Position numbers and translations under genes: made by a program | Assembly (NCBI GenBank): GCA_011772595.1 | Contig: WVZH01000167.1 | Coordinates: 1 to 50,494 of the forward strand | Reading direction: 5' to 3' | Length of the DNA: 50,494 nt | Source: Anaerolineales bacterium | GTDB lineage: Bacteria > Chloroflexota > Anaerolineae > Anaerolineales > E44-bin32 | Shown: piece after piece, positions 43,418-50,494 of the stretch | Layout of the letters: the number at the start of each line of letters is the position of its first letter | Position numbering within the stretch: the stretch's first letter is position 1 | The notes under the pieces: generated by a model | What the model was told of the DNA's origin: nothing | The model's database searches: none | Seen by the model: the letters and a program-made list of their open reading frames with translations, nothing else

Positions 43418-43519
43418 CAACTCACGAACCATGCGATTTTTATGATTGTTTTGATACCTGCCCTATATACTCCTCATAAAGATCCACGCAACCCGAAGGA
43501 TGCTTGCGAACGCAGGCCT

Positions 43520-43548
43520 ATTATACTCAGGGCATACTGAAATGTCAA
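43520..43548 (-). promoter_or_regulatory. exact-consensus sigma70 promoter of the S1-rpsU-infA operon
   Basis: On the minus strand TTGACA (43543-43548), a spacer of exactly 17 bases and TATAAT (43520-43525) match the consensus in all twelve positions. Transcription should start at about 43513, giving a leader of about 150 bases before the S1-domain gene. A promoter this strong fits a highly expressed translation operon. Confidence 0.88.
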
Positions 43549-43764
43549 TCTTCGTGCCCTCGCATGTACCTCACTAGCAGATCTTTGCGCCTGTAGACAC
43601 GAGAGAGATTACAGAATCTTATTAGAAAGTACCACTGCCTCAAACCCTCACTCGAAGATCGGCATAGATGCGCAGCAACAGACTGCGTAGTCACCTAACC
43701 CAGCTGTTGGATATACGCATAGATCGCAAGTCTTCTTCCCAAATTGCAGGCAGGGAGATTATTA
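43549..43764. other. intergenic, upstream of the S1-operon promoter
   Basis: About 215 bases between the phosphoribosyltransferase stop and the S1-operon promoter. A weak inverted repeat (GCGCAG-caacaga-CTGCGT, near 43668-43688) is present without a U-tract. No gene, strong terminator or RNA is recognised. Confidence 0.4.
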
Positions 43765-44274
43765 CTAGGGCTCAGGCTGATCTCGAAGCACTTTATCGGG
43801 ACCGCGGTCCAATTCCCAGGGGTAGATGATATAGGCATCCGTGACCGCTGCATAATAATTGGGTTTCGCTTGTGTGAATAAACTCCGATACGGATTGTAA
43901 TGAAGCACACAGGTGTACGGCAAACCCCCTACAGCTGCCACACGGTTCTTAACAGCTGTTATCGTCCTGCCGGAGCCCCACACGTCATCCACTACCAAGA
44001 CTCGGCGGCCTGCGAGCTGATGGCCATCGGGAAACTGAATGAATTGCGGCCAAGCGAGGAGTTTCGCCGCTTTTCGTTCGGCTTCAAAGGGAAAATCCAC
44101 AGAGGCCGTAAGCACGTCTTCAATATTGAGGCGCTCAGCGAGCATGCCTCCGGGTATGATACCCCCGCGCGTTACAATCACCATGGCCTCGAATTCGATT
44201 TCAAATTGAGGTGTCAGGTGATCCATTAATCGCTCGACCTCTTCCCAGGTCAGCAATTCTCTCCGCTCTGACAT
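43765..44274 (-). CDS. phosphoribosyltransferase (purine/xanthine type)
   Basis: The product is 169 residues with the fold and motifs of a type I phosphoribosyltransferase. The PRPP-binding loop is VLVVDDVWGSGRTI (about residues 91-104), and an upstream VTRGGIIPGGMLAERL contributes to the pyrophosphate site. Such enzymes join a base to PRPP in nucleotide salvage. The sequence resembles the short xanthine/hypoxanthine-guanine group, but the substrate cannot be read from sequence alone. It lies 43 bases after the methyltransferase gene on the same strand, so co-transcription is likely. No clear terminator follows before the S1-operon promoter. Confidence 0.8.
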   Translation of the reverse strand: MSERRELLTWEEVERLMDHLTPQFEIEFEAMVIVTRGGIIPGGMLAERLNIEDVLTASVDFPFEAERKAAKLLAWPQFIQFPDGHQLAGRRVLVVDDVWGSGRTITAVKNRVAAVGGLPYTCVLHYNPYRSLFTQAKPNYYAAVTDAYIIYPWELDRGPDKVLRDQPEP

Positions 44275-44317
44275 ACTACTCGGTCCAAACGTATGGCTGA
44301 TTCCAAGAATGATAGCA

Positions 44318-45523
44318 TCAGGTCATTCCAGATACAAACACCTCCGGTTCATGAACTTGTTCCATCAAGATCGACACGTGACGCCGACGAACGCGTGTTA
44401 GCAACACGATAGCTTGATTTTCACCTCGCAACTTCAACTGACGCAGGAATAATGAGGTGTCAACGGCCGACCCGCGTTTCTTTAGAGTCACTGTTCCCAC
44501 ATCTCTCGCACGTAGCACAGCCCTAAGCCGTTTCAAACCGAAAGGAAGGACCTCCAACACCCGATAGGTTCGCGCGAAGGGCGTGAACAGGAGTTTGTTT
44601 GTCGTCAGCAGCGAAATCGTCATGTCAATGAGAGAGGCGTTCAACTGAGCGCCCAAAGTCCGCACCAACCTGGCGCGCAGGATTGCAGGATCCGGTTCGT
44701 AGAGATAGCGCTGGGGTGGAACAACGTCCAAATCAGGTTCCTGCAACCCGGTGAGGCTATGTGGACCGGGAAGTATCGTCGCTCTTCGTCGTGCAGTCAT
44801 CAATGCGCGGAACCAGAGTGTGGCCTCTTTCAATTCGGAATTCAAGGAGACAAACTCGATCTCACAATCGAGAGCGTCGATCTCATCCCAGGCGACCGCG
44901 GGACTGACTTTCACCGCCACAGCATCCAGCGACTCGAGTTGTGTTAGCACGCTGTGTAAGGGAGGGCGGTAGTCCTTGACGGAAACTCGTCTTCTCGCGC
45001 CAGCACGCCGTGACGGATCAAAGAATACGGCTGTCTTATCAGGAAACCACCAGGCAGGCTTGAGGAGATTTCCGCACACAGGCTTGATGCGATCTTCGAT
45101 GCCCAAGCCCCTTGCATTGGCTTTCAACAACAACAGTCGCAAGCGATCCTGGTCGACTGCTACAACAGGCGCCGTCTGTGCCAGCGATAGCGTATCGCCA
45201 CCAATCCCGCATCCAAGATCAAATAACAATGGAAAGTCCGTGAGACGGGTCGCTCGATAGATGGCGACCGGCTCAGGTGTGGCTTGCTCGAGTGCTTGGC
45301 GCGTGAAATACATACATTGTGGGTTTGAGAATTTCGCCCGTGCACGCTCCCTTAATAGTACTTGGTCGATCGCCGCGCGCGCCAACTCGGCGGGGAAGCG
45401 TCTTGAAAGGCGCTGATACAAAGGCAAAAAATCGGTCTCAGCAGGATTTTCGGCGTGAGCCGCAGCCAAGGCTTCCTGTCCCAGCGATGATAAAAGGAGT
45501 TGGAGGATGCGAGCGTCGGTCAT
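44318..45523 (-). CDS. class I SAM-dependent methyltransferase with THUMP-like C-terminal domain
   Basis: The product is 401 residues. An N-terminal helical part ends in MYFTRQALEQAT. The methyltransferase core follows, with motif I LFDLGCGIGGDTLSLA (about residue 100), acidic VAVDQDRLRL, and FFDPSRRAGARRR, a phrase typical of this family. The C-terminal part (about residues 310-395, VGTVTLKKRGSAVD) matches the THUMP-like domain linked to RNA binding. The substrate is unknown; an RNA is the natural guess. A Shine-Dalgarno site is weak. It follows the 59-codon gene by 66 bases and precedes the phosphoribosyltransferase. Confidence 0.8.
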   Translation of the reverse strand: MTDARILQLLLSSLGQEALAAAHAENPAETDFLPLYQRLSRRFPAELARAAIDQVLLRERARAKFSNPQCMYFTRQALEQATPEPVAIYRATRLTDFPLLFDLGCGIGGDTLSLAQTAPVVAVDQDRLRLLLLKANARGLGIEDRIKPVCGNLLKPAWWFPDKTAVFFDPSRRAGARRRVSVKDYRPPLHSVLTQLESLDAVAVKVSPAVAWDEIDALDCEIEFVSLNSELKEATLWFRALMTARRRATILPGPHSLTGLQEPDLDVVPPQRYLYEPDPAILRARLVRTLGAQLNASLIDMTISLLTTNKLLFTPFARTYRVLEVLPFGLKRLRAVLRARDVGTVTLKKRGSAVDTSLFLRQLKLRGENQAIVLLTRVRRRHVSILMEQVHEPEVFVSGMT

Positions 45524-45589
45524 GCCCGTTGAAGAAGCAGGAAGGTTCTTGAGCGTGAAGCGATGATTAAACGCCTCGTCGTTGTTCTC

Positions 45590-45769
45590 TTATTCGATAG
45601 AGCGGATGAGCTCAACGAATTCTTGCCACTCCTCGGCGAAGAAATGAAGTGTTGCAGTGCCAAGCTCAAGATGAAACGTCACTTCACCGTCTGGCTCATT
45701 CGCTTTCCAGGCGATATAGTTCGCCGTCTCCGCAAGCGTCGTGGTTTCAATTTGGGATTCTTCTGCCAT
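45590..45769 (-). CDS. small hypothetical protein, 59 residues
   Basis: A 59-codon frame reads MAEESQIETTTLAETANYIA..., then a beta-strand-like VTFHLELGTATLHFF and an acidic helix (EEWQEFVELIRS). GGAGGAG ends six bases before the ATG, and that site overlaps the stop region of the upstream 103-residue gene, only three bases away. This arrangement, together with a balanced composition, supports a real gene that is translationally coupled. It falls under a common 60-residue cut-off and is easily missed. I do not recognise the family and propose no function. Confidence 0.75.
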   Translation of the reverse strand: MAEESQIETTTLAETANYIAWKANEPDGEVTFHLELGTATLHFFAEEWQEFVELIRSIE

Positions 45770-45772
45770 CGT

Positions 45773-46084
45773 TCACTCCTCCAGGTCGACCCCCCGGTCG
45801 AAAGATTGCAACACCTCCAACAATGCTATAAGACTTGCACCAGAGTGTGGAATTTCATCCACTTCAGGAATCGAGTAACGTCTTTCGAATTTGTTGGCAA
45901 CAAATTCGGATTGTGACACCGTGCGCTCCACGGCCGATTGAGTCGAACGCCTGCGCCCAACAGACCAATCTCGAACATGCTTAGTCCAATAGACCTTGTA
46001 TGCGAAATCTGAATGCGATTGTTCAGGTACGCTTGCACTCGCCCGGCTTAGAAATCGACGTAAAATCTCCCGAATCGAAAACAT
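45773..46084 (-). CDS. hypothetical protein, 103 residues
   Basis: Not a family I recognise. GAGGAG three bases before ATG 46084 supports the start. The protein opens with a basic, possibly amphipathic stretch (SIREILRRFLSRA) and ends with a helix and an acidic tail (ALLEVLQSFDRGVDLEE). No signal peptide, membrane segment or catalytic motif is seen. It lies 83 bases after the second AI-2E-type gene and three bases before the 59-residue gene, all on the minus strand. A + strand frame over the same bases (45563-45916) lacks a ribosome site and was not called. Confidence 0.6.
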   Translation of the reverse strand: MFSIREILRRFLSRASASVPEQSHSDFAYKVYWTKHVRDWSVGRRRSTQSAVERTVSQSEFVANKFERRYSIPEVDEIPHSGASLIALLEVLQSFDRGVDLEE

Positions 46085-46167
46085 TTACTCCTCATGGGAA
46101 GACAGGTGATGGTCTTTCGATCTTCGAATACACAGTGTCATCATACTTGTGGAATCACTCGACCCAC

Positions 46168-47367
46168 TTATCTGCTTTTCCATCTTTGTTGAAGGCGTTC
46201 GACCCATTGTAATAGGCGCAAGGGCCGCCTACCAGGCCGACTGAGAACATCAATTGGAGGTTCCCACGGGGAAAGGTCGAACATCTTGCGGTATGTGTAT
46301 TTTCCCAGGAGGACGAGCGAGGCCATCATGGGTGCAGACAGCAATAGTCCCAGAATGCCTGCCAGGCTCGCCCCTATCAACAAGGCGACAAGAATGACTG
46401 CTGGATGCAGGTTGAGCGAAGCGCCCATGATACGAGGCACGATGAGATAATCGATCAACTGATCCAGAATCGCAACACATATTACCACCAAGATTGCATG
46501 CCCGAGTGGTGTCAGACCAAACCAATTCGTCGGTTGGAATAACGCCACCAATGCAGCAATAAAACCAGCTAAGAACGGTCCGATCATGGGTACAAACTTG
46601 GCTATACCTCCTAGCACACCCAGACCAAGCGAGAAGCGAAGGCCGAGGATCGACATAAGCATCCAGGTCAGCAATCCCGTTGATGTCACAACCACTAATT
46701 GGCCTCGCAAGAATGCATGCCATACGTCAGCCAAGGCGCTGCGTAATCGATGTAAATCCTCCTTGTACCCCGGGATAGATATTTCGATCACTGTGGAGCG
46801 TATGCGAGGATAATCAAGGATGATGAAGTAAGCCACCGCCAACGTAAACACTACACTGGCAATCGATTCAATGGCTCCAGTCGCTAACGAAGCAATAATG
46901 GAACTCATTCGCCCTAAGATCGGTTGTATCGAGGCCAGCAGATTTTCTGCCACTGCTGGGAGATCAAACTGTGCAAGGTCGAATTCCCAAGGGCCAAAAA
47001 TGTAAGTCTGCTGGCTTATCGCAGCGAGTTGATCTGGGAGTTCGGTGAGAAAACGTTGAATCGTAAGAAAAAGTGCTTGAAGTTGCTGCACCACCGCGAA
47101 ACCGGTCGCTGTGGATACACCGATCAAGATCAGTAGAAGGATCAGAAAGCACAAGTTGGCGCCCAAAGGCCAAGGCACTCGTAACTTAACGCACAGGAAG
47201 CGAACGACAGGGACGACCAGAAAAGCTAAGATGATCGCCATCACCAAGATCGGGATCACCGCCTGGAAACGTGAGACTAGTCCAATGAATACGACCAATA
47301 GGGTTAACGCCACAAAGGCTTTCGTAAGAACGCTCCACTTTGGCGAGTTACCTGTGTTCTGGCTCAT
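46168..47367 (-). CDS. AI-2E family transporter (second of two)
   Basis: The product is about 399 residues and highly hydrophobic, with seven or eight probable membrane segments (first at FVALTLLVVFIGLVSRF). Family marks are FVPMIGPFLAGFIAALVALF and DYLIVPRIMGASLNLHPAVI, near residues 270 and 325. The AI-2E family includes exporters linked to autoinducer-2 and also sodium/proton antiporters, so the substrate is open. Upstream in-frame ATGs exist at 47391 and 47382. ATG 47367 has GGAG five bases before it, so I start there, overlapping the first transporter by 20 bases. The overlap suggests coupled translation and perhaps a hetero-oligomer. Confidence 0.85.
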   Translation of the reverse strand: MSQNTGNSPKWSVLTKAFVALTLLVVFIGLVSRFQAVIPILVMAIILAFLVVPVVRFLCVKLRVPWPLGANLCFLILLLILIGVSTATGFAVVQQLQALFLTIQRFLTELPDQLAAISQQTYIFGPWEFDLAQFDLPAVAENLLASIQPILGRMSSIIASLATGAIESIASVVFTLAVAYFIILDYPRIRSTVIEISIPGYKEDLHRLRSALADVWHAFLRGQLVVVTSTGLLTWMLMSILGLRFSLGLGVLGGIAKFVPMIGPFLAGFIAALVALFQPTNWFGLTPLGHAILVVICVAILDQLIDYLIVPRIMGASLNLHPAVILVALLIGASLAGILGLLLSAPMMASLVLLGKYTYRKMFDLSPWEPPIDVLSRPGRRPLRLLQWVERLQQRWKSR

Positions 47368-48604
47368 CCCCACTCCGTTCATTCGTTTCATGTTCTTTAG
47401 GTTGAAGTTTCGCCCTCAGCCCCGATACGAAAGTGCGAAAGCCACTCGGCCGCCGAGGTTGTACCACTTCGTCAAAACTCGGGAGGTCCGGCCAGGCCTC
47501 TAGACCGACGGTTTTACGGTACGCATAACCCGCCCACAACCGCATGGTGGCAACCGTTGGTGCTGCGAGTATCAAGCCTAAAACACCCGCGAGCAGCCCA
47601 CCCGCCAGGATCGAGATCAATACAGCGAGCGGGTGCATCTTGAGGCTCTTTCCAATAATCCGAGGAACGAGAATATTGTTTTCAATTTGCTGGATGATCA
47701 AGAAGATCACCAGGATAAGTGCACCATAGCCAAGAGGGCTGAAACCCAACCAATTGCTTTCCTGAAAGACTGCGACCAACACTGCAACGATTGCAGCGAT
47801 CAACGGGCCAAACATGGGGACAAATTCCATTAAGCCGGCGATTAATCCCAGAACCAGCGAGAATTGGACGCCTAATATGGATAGGATGATCCACACTCCC
47901 ATTCCGATAACCAGCGCCAAGATTCCCTGGCCACGGAGAAATGAACTCCACAGCTCAGATGTTTCAACGAACATGATCCTGAAGTCGCTGCGATAGGCAG
48001 CAGGCACCCACCGGAGGAAGGCATCATCGAAACGGCCAAAATCAACAAGCATGTAATAACCCAAAATCATGACCAAAAAAACCAGCGTCACTGCCGAAGC
48101 CGTAGCTCTCGCTATCGAGGCGATCAAACTTCCAGTTTGGGAAAGTATAGGACGCAAGGCGGTGGCAACCTCGGATAAGAAGGGCTCCAGGTTTGTTCTT
48201 GTAAGGTCGATTTGCCAAGGCCCAAGTTGAAAGGTCTGCTCCGCAAGAGACATAATCTGTTTCGGCAACTCCACCGATAGGTCTCTTAAATACGATCCCA
48301 ACTGAACCACGCGCTCAGAAGCCGCCAAGCCCAGTCCCGTTGTCGAAACGAGGACAATTACGACAAGTATGATGTAAACGATCACCACGGCGAGTGTGCG
48401 AGAAACTTTCAATTTGCGAGTCAGAGCGCTGACTGCGGGGTGAAGGATGTAGGCGAAAAGGGAAGAGATTATTAGTGGGGGAATTAGCTCACGTAGCAAC
48501 CATAAACCGATCACGAGGAGCAGTATTAGGGAAGTGCCCACCACCAAACGAGTTCCGGGTTCCCATGGAGGGGATGCCTTTTCACGCTCGCCAGATGAAT
48601 CCAT
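47348..48604 (-). CDS. AI-2E family transporter (first of two)
   Basis: The product is about 418 residues with seven or eight probable membrane segments and the same family marks as its neighbour (FVPMFGPLIAAIVAVLVAVF; NNILVPRIIGKSLKMHPLAV). It differs by a Pro/Lys/His/Glu-rich C-terminal tail (PKEHETNERSGDEPEH). AGGA six bases before ATG 48604 fixes the start; an upstream TTG at 48628 has no such site. The two genes are clear paralogues from an old tandem duplication, since the sequences have diverged well. It heads the minus-strand group that continues to the phosphoribosyltransferase at 43765. Confidence 0.87.
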   Translation of the reverse strand: MDSSGEREKASPPWEPGTRLVVGTSLILLLVIGLWLLRELIPPLIISSLFAYILHPAVSALTRKLKVSRTLAVVIVYIILVVIVLVSTTGLGLAASERVVQLGSYLRDLSVELPKQIMSLAEQTFQLGPWQIDLTRTNLEPFLSEVATALRPILSQTGSLIASIARATASAVTLVFLVMILGYYMLVDFGRFDDAFLRWVPAAYRSDFRIMFVETSELWSSFLRGQGILALVIGMGVWIILSILGVQFSLVLGLIAGLMEFVPMFGPLIAAIVAVLVAVFQESNWLGFSPLGYGALILVIFLIIQQIENNILVPRIIGKSLKMHPLAVLISILAGGLLAGVLGLILAAPTVATMRLWAGYAYRKTVGLEAWPDLPSFDEVVQPRRPSGFRTFVSGLRAKLQPKEHETNERSGDEPEHR

Positions 48605-48685
48605 TGTCTTTCCTAAATTCACAATCAATGCAGATTGCCAAGACTCACACCAAATGTTTACACAGGCTTTTCTGTGAGTAGTCAG

Positions 48686-48714
48686 ATTGTAACCAACTCA
48701 GCATATACATACAA
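48686..48714 (-). promoter_or_regulatory. weak candidate promoter of the AI-2E transporter group
   Basis: On the minus strand TTGTAT (48709-48714), 17 bases and TACAAT (48686-48691) form a possible promoter about 80 bases before the first transporter gene. The -10 is good (five of six), the -35 poor. Confidence 0.3.
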
Positions 48715-48736
48715 ATGGGTAGAGAAGAGGAACAAG

Positions 48737-48769
48737 CTGTCCCCGGTATTATGCCGGGTGACTGGACAG
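48737..48769. repeat. imperfect nested inverted repeat
   Basis: Outer arms CTGTCC (48737-48742) and GGACAG (48764-48769) enclose an inner CCGG (48743-48746) and CCGG (48754-48757), with a 3' bulge. It may be a degenerate extragenic palindrome. There is no U-tract, so termination is unlikely. Confidence 0.45.
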
Positions 48770-48877
48770 GAAGGTATGGGTTGAAAAAGTAGATGCGTCC
48801 AAGAGGTCAGTACGGGTCTGTTTTAAAAACCTTCTCCTGTGGTCGCTGGTTGGAGGATCGTGGGAGATTGCGAGATG

Positions 48878-48941
48878 CCCTTCGACATGCTCAGGGTAAA
48901 CTCCGCTCCCTGGCCCGGCTAGGACGGGCCAGGGAGCGGAG
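48878..48941. repeat. REP-like extragenic palindromes, including a perfect 17-bp hairpin
   Basis: CTCCGCTCCCTGGCCCG (48901-48917) and its exact reverse complement (48925-48941) flank a 7-base loop; no mismatch occurs in 17 bp. Just before it stands CCCTTCGACATGCTCAGGG (48878-48896), close to a short palindrome I recall as a frequent extragenic repeat in environmental genomes. No U-tract follows on either side. It lies between pnp and the AI-2E group; the bases from 48942 to about 49060 hold nothing else I can name. Confidence 0.65.
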
Positions 48942-49067
48942 CCGAGGGGAAGAGATCCCCAAGCTATGACAGGGAGATGGTTTCACTTCCAACTTGCATT
49001 CATAGACTCAGGCGCCACCCTCGACCGTCAAGATGACGAGTTTAGACAACTCCTGGGTTCTTACGCA

Positions 49068-49111
49068 ATGAAATAAAAGTACGCGCATCCAATCTTCGAT
49101 TAAGGATTGCG
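49068..49111 (-). terminator. probable terminator of pnp
   Basis: On the minus strand CGCAATCC (49104-49111) and GGATGCG (49084-49090) pair with one bulged A. An inner AATC-gaa-GATT stem continues the hairpin. TACTTTTATTT follows as a U-rich tract. It starts about 12 bases past the pnp stop. Confidence 0.55.
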
Positions 49112-49122
49112 TGTCAAAGGAG

Positions 49123-50494
49123 TTATTTTCCCCTCCCGCGTGAACCAGAATCACCCCGACTTCGCGATCGCCCGCCCGACCGTCGGCTTGGCCGACGATC
49201 CCGTGCGATCGCTTCCTCAGGTGTCCAACCTTCCAGAACAGCCTGCCGGGAGAGACGAATTCTCCCATCCTGATCGATATTGGTCACCATGACCGTGATC
49301 TCATCACCCACTCCGGCGATGTCCTCGACACGCTCGACGTGCTCACTGTCGAGCTGAGAGATATGACAAAGTCCGTCAACCTTCGGTAGGATCTCCACAA
49401 AGGCACCGAAGTCGGTTACGCGCACCACGCGACCTGTGTAGATTCTGCCAACGACCGCCTCTTCGGTAAGGCTTTCGATCATCTCCTGCGCCTTATCGGC
49501 ACTGGGTCCATCGACAGAGGCGATATACACGGTACCATCATCCTCGATGTCTATTTTGGCACCTGTTTCGTCCTGAATTTGGCGGATTACTTTGCCACCC
49601 GGACCAATCACCATTCCGATTTTCTCAGGGTCGATCTTTAAGACCGTCATGCGAGGTGCGTGCGCTTTGAGCTCCGCACGCGGCTCTGGGATACGCTCTT
49701 CGATCTTGTCGAGAATGTGCAACCGCCCATCTCTCGCCTGTGCAAGTGCTACTGACATAAGCTCGGGGGTTATACCGGCGATTTTGCTATCCATTTGCAG
49801 CGCGGTGATGCCCTGACGTGTCCCAGCAACTTTGAAGTCCATGTCGCCCAAATGGTCTTCGATCCCCAGGATGTCCGTTAGAATCGCGGATTTGTCACCC
49901 TCTTTGATCAATCCCATCGCTACACCGCCGACAGGCGCCTTGATGGGCACGCCGGTGTCCAGCAACGCTAGCGTCGATCCACATACCGAGGCCATGGAGG
50001 TCGAGCCATTCGAAGACAAAACCTCAGAAACGAGACGCAGGGTATATGGGAATTCTTCTAGCGAGGGAAGTACAGGAAGCATAGCTCGCTCCGCCAACGC
50101 GCCGTGGCCAATCTCCCGTCGCGATGCCCCACGCAGCATACGTGTTTCACCGACCGAGAAGGGTGGAAAATTGTAGTGATGCATGTAGCGTTTCTCCTCG
50201 ATGGGAGACAACCCGTCGAGTTCTTGACGCTCCCGAGGGGTACCGAGGGTCGCAAGTGTAAGAACTTGCGTCTCCCCTCGCGTGAACAAGCCAGAGCCGT
50301 GAGCGCGAGGGCTCAAATCTACATCTGCTGTGATGGTGCGAATTTCTGTAAGCGATCGCCCGTCGGGGCGGTGATTGTTGGTTAGGATCCGATTACGTAC
50401 TTCAATCTTGTGAATCTCTGCGAAGGCTTTTCGCAAATCTGCTTCAGCATACGCGCCTTCTTCCATAAGCTCAGAGATCACGTCGTCACGCAGG
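49123..50494 (-). CDS. pnp: polynucleotide phosphorylase, 3' part (cut at window edge)
   Basis: The frame is open through the right edge of the window, so the 5' part of the gene (first RNase PH domain and start) is missing. About 456 residues are present. They cover the end of the helical linker, the second RNase PH domain ([63 protein letters not shown]), a KH domain ([20 protein letters not shown]) and an S1 domain ([21 protein letters not shown]). A very basic Arg/Ser/Gly tail ([15 protein letters not shown]) ends the protein. PNPase degrades RNA 3' to 5' using phosphate and is part of mRNA turnover. It is transcribed in the same direction as the AI-2E group, but about 520 bases and a terminator separate them. 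Confidence 0.96.
   Translation of the reverse strand, partial: LRDDVISELMEEGAYAEADLRKAFAEIHKIEVRNRILTNNHRPDGRSLTEIRTITADVDLSPRAHGSGLFTRGETQVLTLATLGTPRERQELDGLSPIEEKRYMHHYNFPPFSVGETRMLRGASRREIGHGALAERAMLPVLPSLEEFPYTLRLVSEVLSSNGSTSMASVCGSTLALLDTGVPIKAPVGGVAMGLIKEGDKSAILTDILGIEDHLGDMDFKVAGTRQGITALQMDSKIAGITPELMSVALAQARDGRLHILDKIEERIPEPRAELKAHAPRMTVLKIDPEKIGMVIGPGGKVIRQIQDETGAKIDIEDDGTVYIASVDGPSADKAQEMIESLTEEAVVGRIYTGRVVRVTDFGAFVEILPKVDGLCHISQLDSEHVERVEDIAGVGDEITVMVTNIDQDGRIRLSRQAVLEGWTPEEAIARDRRPSRRSGGRSRSRGDSGSRGRGK

Noticed and set aside
45563..45916. 117-codon + strand frame
   Set aside because: No Shine-Dalgarno site; the opposite strand has two compact genes with good ribosome sites.
48901..48941. 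17-bp hairpin as the pnp terminator
   Set aside because: No U-tract follows on either strand; a hairpin with a U-rich tail closer to pnp (49068-49111) fits better.

Overview
The window looks like part of a bacterial chromosome, most plausibly from the Chloroflexota (Anaerolineae-like). That placement is an inference from gene content and order (a CIRCE-controlled hrcA-grpE-dnaK-dnaJ-prmA cluster, a four-S1-domain protein with rpsU and infA, tandem AI-2E-type permeases, a very large secreted beta-repeat protein); no rRNA or tRNA is present to confirm it.

Left part (1-35.5 kb): a membrane-anchored protein of sixteen consecutive 34-residue TPRs (+ strand) faces one uninterrupted 32.9-kb minus-strand gene for a secreted protein of about 10,960 residues. 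From N to C terminus the giant has a Sec signal peptide, an acidic Ser/Thr linker, a beta-helix-like start, tandem 97-residue GPDADxTW repeats, several dozen beta-rich 'AYIG' modules, several kinds of small recurring modules, Calx-beta-like segments, RTX-like Gly/Asp repeats, two jelly-roll-like domains and a C-terminal matrixin-type zinc protease motif. A terminator separates the two convergent genes. The giant gene is preceded by a long leader and a candidate promoter divergent from the heat-shock promoter.

Middle (35.7-41.7 kb): a heat-shock operon hrcA-grpE-dnaK-dnaJ-prmA with a sigma70-type promoter and a perfect CIRCE operator in front of hrcA. Perfect inverted repeats lie before grpE and between dnaK and dnaJ. 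A bidirectional terminator closes the operon.

Right part (41.7-50.5 kb, all minus strand): a translation operon (four-S1-domain protein, rpsU, infA) starts at an exact-consensus promoter (TTGACA-N17-TATAAT) and has an intrinsic-terminator-like hairpin directly in front of its first gene, the layout of an attenuator. Upstream of it lies a second group: two overlapping AI-2E-family permease genes, two small hypothetical genes (one of only 59 codons), a THUMP-like-domain SAM methyltransferase and a phosphoribosyltransferase. An intergenic stretch with strong palindromes follows, then the 3' part of pnp (polynucleotide phosphorylase), cut by the window edge.

The main points of interest are the giant modular protein and its unnamed modules, the S1-operon attenuator, RNA hairpins placed at translation starts in the heat-shock operon, and small genes that length cut-offs would miss.
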